A DNA stretch of 33,644 bases from contig JAETSR010000022.1 of NCBI GenBank assembly GCA_021769555.1, forward strand, positions 1 to 33,644. Reading direction: 5' to 3'. This DNA comes from Clostridiaceae bacterium (GTDB lineage: Bacteria > Bacillota > Clostridia > Oscillospirales > Acutalibacteraceae). A program made the position numbers and the translations under genes. Shown here piece after piece: positions 16,205 through 24,313 of the stretch (the first letter of the stretch is position 1; every line of letters begins with the position of its first letter). The notes under the pieces are model-generated. The model was not told the origin of the DNA, did not search any database, and was given only the letters and a program-made list of their open reading frames with translations.

Positions 16205-16233
16205 TTGTAGTTTTTGGAAATATGTGATAGAAT
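16205..16233 (+). promoter_or_regulatory. Promoter for the nusB operon
   Basis: TTGTAG (16205-16210), 17 bases, TAGAAT (16228-16233), about 40 bases before the nusB ATG. Confidence 0.65.
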
Positions 16234-16274
16234 GGGTAGAAGACGGAGTTTATGACAGAGAAAGGTGGTCGCAA

Positions 16275-16688
16275 ATGACAAGAAGGGAAGCAAGGGAACA
16301 GGCCTTCTGCCTGCTGTTCCAGCAGACCGTGTCCGGGGACCCGGTAGACGATATTTTAAGAGCCGCCCACGAGTCCAGGGATTTGGTGCCGGACTCCTTT
16401 ACCGAGGGCTTATGCTACGGCGTTGAGGAGCATTTGGGCGATATCGACGGCATGATAGAGGGCAGCCTGAAGGGCTGGAATATCAGGAGGGTCTCAAGGG
16501 TCGCGCTGACTTTATTAAGGCTCTCGGTTTATGAGATGGCGTATGAGAAGGATATCCCTGTAAGCGTCTCTATAAACGAGGCGGTTGAGCTGTCAAAAAC
16601 ATACGGCGGCGAGGGTGACCCGGCGTATATCAACGGCGTGCTGGGGTCCATTGCCAAAAAGCACTGCCCGTCGGAGGGGGATAAGTGA
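16275..16688 (+). CDS. nusB: Transcription antitermination protein NusB
   Basis: A 137-residue all-helical NusB, which with NusE (S10) binds boxA RNA in rRNA antitermination. It begins T-R-R-E-A-R-E-Q-A-F and ends with the typical I-N-E-A-V-E-L-S-K-T-Y and Y-I-N-G-V-L-G-S-I. The ATG at 16275 has AAAGGTGG just upstream and matches the family start; the frame is open 84 bases further upstream but without a ribosome site. First gene of a tightly packed operon. Confidence 0.95.
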   Translation: MTRREAREQAFCLLFQQTVSGDPVDDILRAAHESRDLVPDSFTEGLCYGVEEHLGDIDGMIEGSLKGWNIRRVSRVALTLLRLSVYEMAYEKDIPVSVSINEAVELSKTYGGEGDPAYINGVLGSIAKKHCPSEGDK

Positions 16689-17620
16689 GCACACTGGGGC
16701 TGGACACCAGCAACTATACCACCTCTGCGGCAGTATATGACGGCGTGAAAGTCACTGAAAACCGCAGGAAGCTTCTTCCTGTGCCCGAAGGCTCCAAGGG
16801 GCTCCGCCAGAGCGACGCGGTGTTCCACCACACCAAGCAGCTGCCTGAGGTCGTCTCCCCCCTGCTGCCCGACCCGGGGCTTCGGGCCATAGGCGTGTCT
16901 GTGAGCCCTACCGGGGCTGAGGGGTCGTATATGCCCTGCTTTCTCACGGGAAAGGGCATGGCCCATGTGCTGGGGGCGGCTTTGAATGTGCCGGTCTATG
17001 AGTTCTCCCACCAGCAGGGGCATATAGCGGCGGCCCTGTACTCGGCGAGGAGGCTTGAGCTTTTGGAGCGGGAGTTCCTGGCCTTTCACGTGTCCGGAGG
17101 GACTACCGAGGCGCTGATGGTGTCCCCGGGAGGCTCCGGGGGGCCCCGGGCCATAGCTGTGGCGGGGAGTCTGGACTTAAAGGCCGGCCAGGCTGTGGAC
17201 CGGGTCGGGCTCATGCTGGGGCTGAAATTTCCCTGCGGGCCGGAGCTTGAGAGGCTGGCCCTCTCGTGGACTGATAAGGTCAGGGTAAGGCCGGTAATGC
17301 GCGGGGCGGACTGCTCCCTTTCGGGTATCGAGAATAAATGCCTGGATATGATAAGAAAGGGGCGCCCGAAGGAGGAGGCCGCCCGGTACTGCCTGGAATT
17401 CATCACGGCGTCCCTTGAGGGGATGTGCTCGGCGCTGCTTGGTCAGCACGGAGAGCTGCCGGTGGTGTTTTCGGGCGGGGTCTCCGGGGACAGCATTCTC
17501 CGGGACAGGCTCCGGGAGCGCTTCGGGGCGGTGTTCTCTGCGCCGGAGTTCTCTGCGGACAACGCCGCCGGGACGGCCATACTTGCGCATATTTCGCATA
17601 GCTGCGGGAGGTCTGCATGA
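16685..17620 (+). CDS. TsaD/Gcp-like (M22 family) paralog
   Basis: A 311-residue ASKHA-fold protein of the TsaD family, shorter than true TsaD (about 335-340). It keeps the N-terminal L-G-L-D-T-S-N-Y-T-T, the metal-binding H-Q-Q-G-H (His-x3-His), F-S-G-G-V-S-G and the Asp of S-A-D-N-A-A-G-T-A. The segment that reads S-F-S-G-L-K-T in TsaD is S-L-S-G-I-E-N here, so it is probably a divergent paralog rather than the t6A enzyme itself. GTG start, overlapping nusB by 4 bases; its own stop overlaps xseA. Its task in a transcription/DNA-repair operon is unknown. Confidence 0.8.
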   Translation: MSTLGLDTSNYTTSAAVYDGVKVTENRRKLLPVPEGSKGLRQSDAVFHHTKQLPEVVSPLLPDPGLRAIGVSVSPTGAEGSYMPCFLTGKGMAHVLGAALNVPVYEFSHQQGHIAAALYSARRLELLEREFLAFHVSGGTTEALMVSPGGSGGPRAIAVAGSLDLKAGQAVDRVGLMLGLKFPCGPELERLALSWTDKVRVRPVMRGADCSLSGIENKCLDMIRKGRPKEEAARYCLEFITASLEGMCSALLGQHGELPVVFSGGVSGDSILRDRLRERFGAVFSAPEFSADNAAGTAILAHISHSCGRSA

Positions 17621-18813
17621 ACACACTTACCGTTACCCAGGTGAACCGTTTTCTGAAATCCCTTGTGGACGGGGACGGCAGGCTTAGGGATATATATATT
17701 TCCGGGGAGATATCCGACTTCTCTCGGAGCGCCCGGACCGGGCACCTGTTTTTCTCCCTGAAAGACGAGGCCTCGTCTATTAAGGCCGTGATGTTCTCAG
17801 GGGCTGCAAAGAGCTTGAAATTCATGCCCGGGAACGGCATGAAGGTGATAATACGCGGGCAGGTCACAGTTTATGAAGCTGCGGGGCAGTGCCAGCTCTA
17901 CGCCCAGGACATACAGCCCGACGGGGCCGGGGCCCTGGCCGTGGCCTATGAGCAGCTGAAGGAACGCCTTGCCGCCGAGGGGCTGTTTGACAGGGAGCGC
18001 AAGCGGCCTGTCCCGGTCTGCCCGGCGAGGATAGGGGTCGTCACCTCCCCTGCCGGCGCGGCCCTGCAGGATATCCTGAGGATAGTCGGGCGGCGCTGGC
18101 CGGTGTGCGAGGTGGTGGTATGCGGGGCCCAGGTACAGGGGGCCGCTGCCCCCGCACAGCTGGCGGCGGCGCTGAAAACACTGAACCTCCTGGACGCCTG
18201 CGACGTTATTATTATTGGCCGGGGCGGCGGGTCCGCGGAGGACCTGTGGGGCTTTAACGACGAGCGGCTGGTGAGGGCCGTGGCCGCCTCGGCGATACCT
18301 GTGGTGTCTGCTGTGGGCCATGAGACGGACGTTACACTATGTGACTTCGCCGCCGACAAGCGGGCCTCCACGCCCTCCGTGGCAGCGGAGCTCTGTACGC
18401 CGGACGCCCCAGGGCTCCTTGACAGCCTGAGGTCCTATAACAGCTACTTTATCCAAAAGGCCGTGGATACCCTCGAGTACTACAGGCAGAGCCTGGACCT
18501 GCTTACAAAGCACTCTCCCCTTTCGGACCGGGGAGCTTACCTAAAGCTTCGCCGGGAGAAGGTGGACGGGCTCACGGTACAGCTTGAGGCCCTGATAAAG
18601 CGCAAGCTGGACGAATGCAGGACCGAGCTGGCTTTAGCCGCCGGGAAGCTGGACGTGCTGAGCCCCCTTAAAGCGCTCTCGAGAGGGTACGCTGTGGTGT
18701 ACCACGAAGGAAAGGCCGTGCGTGATTTGGGCGTGCTGCCAGAGGGTGAGGAAGTGCTCATACAGGCTGAAAAAGGCAGAAGGGCGGCTAAGCTGCTGGC
18801 AAAAGAGATATAA
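17617..18813 (+). CDS. xseA: Exodeoxyribonuclease VII large subunit
   Basis: A 398-residue catalytic subunit of the single-strand-specific exonuclease VII. The N-terminal OB-fold (about 1-100) is followed by G-V-V-T-S-P-A-G-A-A, R-G-G-G-S-A-E-D-L-W-x-F-N-D and G-H-E-T-D-V-T-L-C-D-F-A-A-D-x-R-A-S-T, all family landmarks. The C-terminal third is coiled coil for binding the small subunits. Start overlaps the previous stop (ATGA). Confidence 0.97.
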   Translation: MNTLTVTQVNRFLKSLVDGDGRLRDIYISGEISDFSRSARTGHLFFSLKDEASSIKAVMFSGAAKSLKFMPGNGMKVIIRGQVTVYEAAGQCQLYAQDIQPDGAGALAVAYEQLKERLAAEGLFDRERKRPVPVCPARIGVVTSPAGAALQDILRIVGRRWPVCEVVVCGAQVQGAAAPAQLAAALKTLNLLDACDVIIIGRGGGSAEDLWGFNDERLVRAVAASAIPVVSAVGHETDVTLCDFAADKRASTPSVAAELCTPDAPGLLDSLRSYNSYFIQKAVDTLEYYRQSLDLLTKHSPLSDRGAYLKLRREKVDGLTVQLEALIKRKLDECRTELALAAGKLDVLSPLKALSRGYAVVYHEGKAVRDLGVLPEGEEVLIQAEKGRRAAKLLAKEI

Positions 18814-18862
18814 TTTAAATAATTATAATAAATATATGTGATATATCGAAAGGAAGTAAAAT

Positions 18863-19078
18863 ATGCCCGCAAAGAAGCTGAAATTTGAGGACGCCATGGG
18901 GCGCCTGCAGGAGATAGTGTCCCGGCTTGAGAGCGGCGAGGCCCCATTGGAGGAGGCCATGGCCCTGTTCGAGGAGGGCGCGAAGCTCTCGGCACTGTGC
19001 TATAATACGCTGGACCGTGCCCAGCTGAAGGTAACGGAGCTTGCGGCGCTGCCGCCGGAGGAGGACGATAATGCTTGA
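18863..19078 (+). CDS. xseB: Exodeoxyribonuclease VII small subunit
   Basis: A 71-residue helical protein with F-E-D-A-M-G-R-L-Q-E-I-V, L-E-S-G-E-A-P-L-E-E and A-L-F-E-E-G, the XseB signature. AAGGAAG precedes the ATG. A 49-base AT-rich spacer separates it from xseA; its end overlaps ispA by 8 bases. Confidence 0.95.
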   Translation: MPAKKLKFEDAMGRLQEIVSRLESGEAPLEEAMALFEEGAKLSALCYNTLDRAQLKVTELAALPPEEDDNA

Positions 19079-19937
19079 TGTTTACAGAGAGGCCATAGAG
19101 GAGGCCCTGGAGCTGGCGCTGCCCGCCCCTGAGGAGGGGGACCCGGCGGCTGTTGTGACGGAGGCCATGAGGTACAGCCTGCTGGGAGGGGGAAAGAGGA
19201 TTAGGCCCGCGCTGGTGCTGGCGTTCTGTGAGCTGTGCGGGGGGAGCTGGCGGGAGGCGCTGCCCTTTGCCTGCGCCATAGAGATGGTGCACACCTACTC
19301 CCTGATACACGACGACCTCCCCTGCATGGACGACGACGATATGAGAAGGGGGCGCCCCACCTGCCATAAGGTGTACGGCGAGGCCATGGCCCTGCTTGCG
19401 GGGGACGGCCTTCTCACAAAGGCCTTTGAGTGCGCGGCAGGCTTCGAGGACAGCAGGCGCGCCCTTGCCGGCATACAGCGGCTGGCCCACAACGCCGGGT
19501 ACGCGGGCATGGTCGGCGGCCAGTGCATAGACCTGTCCAGTGCGGGAAAGGATGTGGACATGGAGCTCCTGAAAGCCATGGACCGGGGAAAGACGGTGGC
19601 GCTTATCAGGGCCGCCTGCGAGCTCGGCGTTATTGCCGCCGACGGCTCCGCCGAGAGCCTGGGCTCCGCATGGGTCTATTCCGAGTGCGTGGGCATGGCG
19701 TTCCAGATAAGGGACGACATACTGGACGTTACGGGGGACGCGAAAAAGCTCGGCAAGAACACCGGCGTGGACAGCGCCCGTGATAAGGGGAATTATGTGA
19801 GCCTGCTGGGAGTTGAGAGGGCTCAGGAGCTGGTGGATATGTATACCCGCAAGGCTCTGGAAGCCCTGGACGGCTGCCCCGGCGACGGCAGGTTCCTGAA
19901 GGACCTGGCTATGGAGCTTGCCGGGCGGGAGAACTAA
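19071..19937 (+). CDS. ispA: Farnesyl/geranylgeranyl diphosphate synthase
   Basis: A 288-residue trans-prenyl diphosphate synthase. The first Asp-rich motif is D-D-L-P-C-M-D-D-D-D with R-R-G-R-P-T-C-H after it; the second is F-Q-I-R-D-D-I-L-D. G-G-G-K-R-I-R-P near residue 42 binds pyrophosphate. It makes C15 (or C20) prenyl diphosphate from IPP and DMAPP for undecaprenyl and quinone-type lipids. The ATG at 19071 matches the family N-terminus; an earlier in-frame start (19041) lies well inside xseB. Confidence 0.94.
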   Translation: MLDVYREAIEEALELALPAPEEGDPAAVVTEAMRYSLLGGGKRIRPALVLAFCELCGGSWREALPFACAIEMVHTYSLIHDDLPCMDDDDMRRGRPTCHKVYGEAMALLAGDGLLTKAFECAAGFEDSRRALAGIQRLAHNAGYAGMVGGQCIDLSSAGKDVDMELLKAMDRGKTVALIRAACELGVIAADGSAESLGSAWVYSECVGMAFQIRDDILDVTGDAKKLGKNTGVDSARDKGNYVSLLGVERAQELVDMYTRKALEALDGCPGDGRFLKDLAMELAGREN

Positions 19938-20803
19938 TGCGAAGGCTTAGGTACATCATACCTGAAGGCTGGGACGGCGCTGCGGTGAAGGGCTTTGCCA
20001 AGGGGTATCTGGGGCTCTCGGCGAGGGCGCTGGCGGGGCAGAAGTTTCCAGGGGGAATGCTTGTAAACGGCGAGGATTCCCGGGTGACGAGGGTGCTGAG
20101 GGCGGGGGACGAGCTCTGCCTCATGCTGCCGGAGGAGCCCATGCGCTATCCCCCGGCGGAGCTGCCGCTGGACGTACTGTATGAAGATGAGGATTTTCTC
20201 ATACTGAACAAGGCCCCGGGTATGCCAGTGCACCCCTCCCCCGGGCATGACTGTGACAGCGTGCTGAACGCCGTGTCCTGGTACTATGGGAACAGCGGGC
20301 AGCCGCACATAGTGCGTCCCCTTTACAGGCTGGATAAGGACACCTCGGGGGCGCTGGCGCTGGCAAAGCACAAGATAGCGGCGGGGGCTGTTATCGAGAA
20401 GGAGTATCTTGCGGTGTGCGAGGGGGAGCTGTATGGGTCCGGGAGGATTGAGGCTCCAATCGGGCTGAAAGAGGGCAGTAAGATAGTGAGGTCCTGCGGG
20501 GCGGGGCAGCCTGCCGCCACCCGCTTCTGGGCCCTTGGGAGAGAGGACGGATATACACTTTTGAAGCTCCGGCTGGAGACCGGACGCACCCATCAGATAA
20601 GGGTGCATATGGCCCATATTGGCCACCCCCTTGCCGGGGACGACCTGTACGGCGGGAACAGAGAGCGTATTAAGAGACAGGCACTGCACTGCGTCCATTT
20701 GAAAGTAAGCTGCAGGGCCGTGGGCTTCGGCGGGGATTTCTCCGCCAAAGTTCCCGAAGACATGCTGGGGGCCTTCTCCCTTATGCCGTGGCCCTGCCTA
20801 TAG
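19937..20803 (+). CDS. RluA-family pseudouridine synthase
   Basis: A 288-residue RluA-type enzyme. An N-terminal S4-like RNA-binding part (about 1-75) precedes the catalytic domain with L-N-K-A-P-G-M-P-V-H-P-S, the active-site R-L-D-K-D-T-S-G and E-T-G-R-T-H-Q-I-R-V-H. Target uridine (23S rRNA or tRNA) cannot be told. It starts on the last base of the ispA stop (TAATG), the final tightly linked gene of the nusB operon. Confidence 0.92.
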   Translation: MRRLRYIIPEGWDGAAVKGFAKGYLGLSARALAGQKFPGGMLVNGEDSRVTRVLRAGDELCLMLPEEPMRYPPAELPLDVLYEDEDFLILNKAPGMPVHPSPGHDCDSVLNAVSWYYGNSGQPHIVRPLYRLDKDTSGALALAKHKIAAGAVIEKEYLAVCEGELYGSGRIEAPIGLKEGSKIVRSCGAGQPAATRFWALGREDGYTLLKLRLETGRTHQIRVHMAHIGHPLAGDDLYGGNRERIKRQALHCVHLKVSCRAVGFGGDFSAKVPEDMLGAFSLMPWPCL

Positions 20804-20846
20804 GGAGCCCGCAGGGGCCGCCCGTGATTTGAAAGCGAGGCGCTTA

Positions 20847-21383
20847 ATGGATATCGTTGCACTGAACGCTCAGAACAGGAAGGATATCAACAGGGCCAAT
20901 CAGCCCTTTACGGTCATCGGCAGGCTGAAGCCCTCCCTTATCGACGGCCGCTGGAGCTATACGGAGGAGATATTCCCCCGGCCGTATATCAAGTACTACC
21001 ACAGCGCTGAGGATGAGTTCTACGACGGCTGCATAGGCAGCAGGGACCGCCGGGCCTATCTCGCCTATGACGGAGGCCGGTGCGTGGGGCAGATGTTCAT
21101 GCGCAAGGACTGGAACGGCTACGCCTATATTGACGACATATATATCTCCCGAGACCACCGGGGCCGGGGCCTTGGCACGGCGCTTATAGGCACCGCCACT
21201 GAGTGGGCCCGGGGCAAGGGCCTGCAGGGGCTCACCCTTGAGACCCAGGACAATAACCTTCTGGCCTGCCGGTTCTATATTAAGAAGGGGTTTCAGATAG
21301 GCGGCGTAAACACGCTTGTCTACAGGAACTTCCGCCAGCCCATAAGGGACGAGTACGCCATATTCTGGTATCTTTTATTCTAG
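20847..21383 (+). CDS. GNAT acetyltransferase, streptothricin acetyltransferase (Sat)-like
   Basis: A 178-residue GNAT. From memory its whole length parallels streptothricin N-acetyltransferase: Q-P-F-T-V-I-G-R near residue 18, then W-N-G-Y-A-Y-I-D-D-I-Y-I, the CoA loop R-D-H-R-G-R-G-L-G-T-A-L, L-E-T-Q-D-N-N-L-L-A-C-R-F-Y, and a terminal F-W-Y-L. Sat enzymes acetylate the beta-lysine chain of streptothricins, so it may give resistance or act on a related amine. The ATG at 20847 with GAGG upstream is preferred over a TTG 18 bases earlier. It lies 43 bases after the RluA-type gene, possibly in the same transcript. Confidence 0.8.
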   Translation: MDIVALNAQNRKDINRANQPFTVIGRLKPSLIDGRWSYTEEIFPRPYIKYYHSAEDEFYDGCIGSRDRRAYLAYDGGRCVGQMFMRKDWNGYAYIDDIYISRDHRGRGLGTALIGTATEWARGKGLQGLTLETQDNNLLACRFYIKKGFQIGGVNTLVYRNFRQPIRDEYAIFWYLLF

Positions 21384-21423
21384 TAAATATATTTGCTGAA
21401 TTATATTCAAGGAGGCTTATGCT

Positions 21424-22296
21424 ATGCCCGCGTGTCTGACCCATAACCTGTTCTCGAAGGACGTTATCCAAAGGCTCGGCGAGCAGGAGACGGACCTTTG
21501 CGCCTATGCCTGGGGTGCCCAGGGGCCGGATTTTCTGTTCTGCCACAGGTACTTTAGGACTATGAGGGACAAGACCATCAAAACTTTGCAGGAGTACGGC
21601 TCGGCACTGCACCGCTCCCTGCCCTCGAAGACCCTTGAGGCAATGAGGAATTTTATCAGGAAGCACGATAACCCCATATACCGCTCCTATGTGCTGGGAT
21701 TTATCTGCCATTACTCCCTGGACTCGACTGCCCACCCGTATGTGAACGCCAGGGCGAGGGAGCTTGCCGGTATCAGGGAGGGCGAGAATGAGGGCACCAT
21801 GCACGGGGAGATTGAGGCCTCCCTTGATACGATAGTGCTCCGCTGGAAGACTGGGAAGCTGCCCAGCGAGGTGAAGCTCGGGGATATGTTCCCAAAGAAC
21901 GAGGGAGTCCAGCGGATGACGGCCAGGCTCTATAGGGACGTGCTTTTTGAAGTGTACGGGGACGACGTTTCAGAGGAGGCGCTGTATCAGTCCACAAAGG
22001 ACGCCCACCTGCTCTTTGCAGCCTGTAATGACCGCACCGGGCTGAAAAGAAATCTTTTCAATATAATTGAGAAGGGCCGGCCCCACCATATCACCTCCCA
22101 TCTCGTGCCCCTCACCGAGGACCCTGAGCCGGACTTTGCCAATGCCTCCCACTCGGAGTGGACCCATAATGGCGAACCCCATACGGAGGATTTCTTTGAG
22201 CTTTATGAAAAAGCCCTTGAGCTCGCTGTGTCTCTGTGCGCCGGGCTGGACACTGTTGACTTTGCCCAGGCCACCGGTGAGCGGCCCTTTGGCTGA
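21424..22296 (+). CDS. Zinc-dependent phospholipase C-like protein
   Basis: A 290-residue protein of the zinc-dependent phospholipase C/S1-P1 nuclease-like fold common in Clostridia. Candidate metal ligands: His7 in L-T-H-N-L-F, Asp in Q-G-P-D-F-L-F, H-x-S-L-D-S-T-A-H-P-Y (about 100-110) and M-H-G-E-I-E-A-S-L-D (about 125). There is no signal peptide, unlike secreted alpha-toxin-type enzymes, so a cytoplasmic role is likely. AAGGAGG precedes the ATG. Substrate unknown. Confidence 0.82.
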   Translation: MPACLTHNLFSKDVIQRLGEQETDLCAYAWGAQGPDFLFCHRYFRTMRDKTIKTLQEYGSALHRSLPSKTLEAMRNFIRKHDNPIYRSYVLGFICHYSLDSTAHPYVNARARELAGIREGENEGTMHGEIEASLDTIVLRWKTGKLPSEVKLGDMFPKNEGVQRMTARLYRDVLFEVYGDDVSEEALYQSTKDAHLLFAACNDRTGLKRNLFNIIEKGRPHHITSHLVPLTEDPEPDFANASHSEWTHNGEPHTEDFFELYEKALELAVSLCAGLDTVDFAQATGERPFG

Positions 22297-22339
22297 CATG
22301 TTTTTTGCAGGATTCCCTCTCTTTTCCGTCATGCCTTAC

Positions 22340-22368
22340 TTGACAAACGGCCCTACAGGTGGTATAGT
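22340..22368 (+). promoter_or_regulatory. Promoter of the ilv run
   Basis: A perfect TTGACA (22340-22345), 17 bases, TATAGT (22363-22368). Expected transcript start near 22375, about 124 bases before ilvA. Confidence 0.85.
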
Positions 22369-22413
22369 ATGAGAGTAACTGCACAATATTTGAATTTTTC
22401 CGGAAAATCAGCT

Positions 22414-22479
22414 GCACCCCTTCAAAGATATTTGAGCGGGTGCGGTACTATTATATGTATATATGTACCGGGATTTTTT
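22414..22479 (+). promoter_or_regulatory. ilvA leader: tandem hairpins with T-run (attenuator candidate)
   Basis: Hairpin 1: GCACCC (22414-22419) with GGGTGC (22438-22443), continued inside by TTCAAA/TTTGAG. Hairpin 2: CGGTAC (22443-22448) with GTACCG (22465-22470), extendable by TAT/ATA with one bulge, then GGA and six Ts (22474-22479). The second looks like an intrinsic terminator placed between the promoter and ilvA. The distance is too short for a T-box and I see no T-box sequence. Confidence 0.6.
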
Positions 22480-22498
22480 CAGAATGGGGAAATATAGT

Positions 22499-23701
22499 AT
22501 GCTTAGTATCGATAAAATCTTCCATGCTTCGGTAGTACTGAAAAATATCGTGCGCAATACCGCCATCGTGCCCACAGAGGGCATTACCGAGGACTGCGAG
22601 CTGTTTTTGAAGCCGGAAAACCTTCAGAAGACCGGCTCCTTCAAGCTAAGGGGCTCGGGGTATAAGATATCCATGCTCTCTGAGGAGGAGAAGAAGAGAG
22701 GGGTCATCGCCTGCTCGGCGGGGAACCATGCCCAGGGCGTGGCGCTGGCCGCCACAAAGAGCGGTGTCAGCTCCATAATCTGCCTGCCGGACAGCGCGCC
22801 TATCTCTAAAATAGAGGCAACCAAGAAGTACGGCGCACAGGTCTGTTTGGTGGAGGGCGTATATGACGACGCGTATAAGAGGGCCTTGGAGCTCAAGGAG
22901 GAGCGGGGCTATACCTTCGTGCACCCCTTTGACGACGAGGACGTGATAGCCGGGCAGGGCACCATCGGCCTTGAGATAGTCCAGGAGATGAGCGACGCCG
23001 ACGCGGTGATAGTGCCCATCGGGGGCGGCGGGCTGATATCGGGGGTGGCCTTTGCCATCAAGTCACTGAATCCGAACATAAAGGTATACGGCGTGCAGGC
23101 GGCGGGGGCTCCCAGCATGTTCAACTCAGTGCATGAGGGCTCCATCGGGTGCCTGGAGAGCGTGTCCACTATCGCCGACGGCATTGCCGTGAAGCAGCCC
23201 GGTGAGCATACCTTCGAGCTGGTGCGGAAGTATGTGGACGACATTGCTTTAGTTACCGAGGACGAGATTGCCGCTGCAATACTGGCCCTTATCGAGAAGC
23301 AGAAGATGGTGGCCGAGGGCGCCGGGGCCGTGAGCGTGGCCGCAGCTATGTTTAATAAGTTCCCAATAGCGGGCAAGCGGGTGGTTAGCATAATCTCCGG
23401 GGGAAATATAGACGTGACTATTCTCTCAAGGGTCATAGAGCGGGGCCTTATGAAGTCCGGGCGGTCAAGCTCCTTGGTGATAGAGCTTATAGACAAGCCC
23501 GGGCAGCTGCAGACCGTTTCAAGAATCATAGCCGACTGCGGGGGGAATGTGACCTCCGTGCAGTATGAGCGGGCCGGGGAGATTGAGAGCATAAACGGCT
23601 GCTACCTGAAGCTGGGGATGGAGACCAGGAACTATGACCATGTGCGCATGATAGCAAGCGCGCTGACTGATAACGGGTTCAAGCTGATAGAGGCAAAATA
23701 G
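22499..23701 (+). CDS. ilvA: Threonine ammonia-lyase (threonine deaminase)
   Basis: A 400-residue PLP enzyme: threonine to 2-oxobutanoate, the entry step to isoleucine. The PLP lysine is Lys49 in T-G-S-F-K-L-R-G; the glycine loop is G-G-G-G-L-I-S-G. Residues about 325-400 form an ACT-like domain (S-L-V-I-E-L-I-D-K-P-G-Q-L), which usually means allosteric control by branched-chain amino acids. The ATG at 22499 has GGGGA 8 bases upstream; two earlier in-frame ATGs lack a ribosome site. Position at the head of ilvBNCD supports a biosynthetic role. Confidence 0.94.
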   Translation: MLSIDKIFHASVVLKNIVRNTAIVPTEGITEDCELFLKPENLQKTGSFKLRGSGYKISMLSEEEKKRGVIACSAGNHAQGVALAATKSGVSSIICLPDSAPISKIEATKKYGAQVCLVEGVYDDAYKRALELKEERGYTFVHPFDDEDVIAGQGTIGLEIVQEMSDADAVIVPIGGGGLISGVAFAIKSLNPNIKVYGVQAAGAPSMFNSVHEGSIGCLESVSTIADGIAVKQPGEHTFELVRKYVDDIALVTEDEIAAAILALIEKQKMVAEGAGAVSVAAAMFNKFPIAGKRVVSIISGGNIDVTILSRVIERGLMKSGRSSSLVIELIDKPGQLQTVSRIIADCGGNVTSVQYERAGEIESINGCYLKLGMETRNYDHVRMIASALTDNGFKLIEAK

Positions 23702-23722
23702 ACTGAGAGTGGAGGGAGCTGT

Positions 23723-24292
23723 GTGGTGAAGCCGTATCTTGTAGTCGTCACCGGCAGGCCGGGTGCCGGGAAGACCACCCTTGCGGGTGAACTCTCCCGG
23801 ACGGCATGTCTGCCGGTGCTCAGCAGGGACCAGCTCAAGGAAGGGTATGTGCGTACCTATGGGGCGTCCAGCAGCGAACTCCCCGGGGATGTAAACGGCA
23901 TAGTTACGGACCTGTTTTTTGAGACAATAGGGAGGCTGATTACCGGCGGTGTGTCAATTATTGCCGAAGCGGCTTTCCAGCACCCGGTCTGGAGCAGCAG
24001 GCTCTCCCCCTTTTTGGATAAGGCCCGGGTGCGGGTGGTTATCTGTTCCCCCGGCGGGGACGGCGTGCTTGCACTGAAGCGTTTCCTTGAGAGAGGGCTT
24101 GCCGACAGGAGAAGGGTGTACTTTCACGGGGACAATGGCGTTGCCATGGCCCGGGATGGCCTTAATGTACCGGTCTCTCCCTATGAGGAGCTGCACATTG
24201 CCGCCCCAACCTTTCATATAGACACATCCGATGGTTTTAAGCCGGGCATAGGCCAGCTGACAGAGGCCCTTTTTCCGGGCTTTAAAATATGA
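23723..24292 (+). CDS. P-loop kinase-like protein (AAA_33 type), function unknown
   Basis: A 189-residue protein with a Walker A motif G-R-P-G-A-G-K-T-T at about 10-18, then L-S-R-D-Q-L-K-E-G (a kinase-type Asp after strand 2) and an Arg-rich lid R-F-L-E-R-G-L-A-D-R-R-R. This resembles small-molecule kinases and the zeta-toxin/chloramphenicol phosphotransferase-like group in fold only. Start is GTG at 23723 (GTG at 23726 equally possible) behind GGAGGGAG. It lies 21 bases after ilvA, so it is almost certainly co-transcribed. Substrate unknown. Confidence 0.75.
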   Translation: MVKPYLVVVTGRPGAGKTTLAGELSRTACLPVLSRDQLKEGYVRTYGASSSELPGDVNGIVTDLFFETIGRLITGGVSIIAEAAFQHPVWSSRLSPFLDKARVRVVICSPGGDGVLALKRFLERGLADRRRVYFHGDNGVAMARDGLNVPVSPYEELHIAAPTFHIDTSDGFKPGIGQLTEALFPGFKI

Positions 24293-24313
24293 ATTTCTAG
24301 GAGGAAAATTACC

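Noticed and set aside
16191-16274. Longer NusB start
   Set aside because: The extra 28 residues cross the nusB promoter region and lack a ribosome site; the family begins at the T-R-R-E-A-R-E motif.
22414-22479. T-box riboswitch before ilvA
   Set aside because: The leader is too short and lacks the AGGGTGG-type T-box sequence and a specifier-loop stem; only a hairpin with a T-run is present.
22370-22498. Leader-peptide gene starting at ATG 22370 before ilvA
   Set aside because: Not annotated as a gene: the ATG sits directly after the -10 box, before the expected transcript start, and has no ribosome site. Mentioned only as part of the attenuator question.
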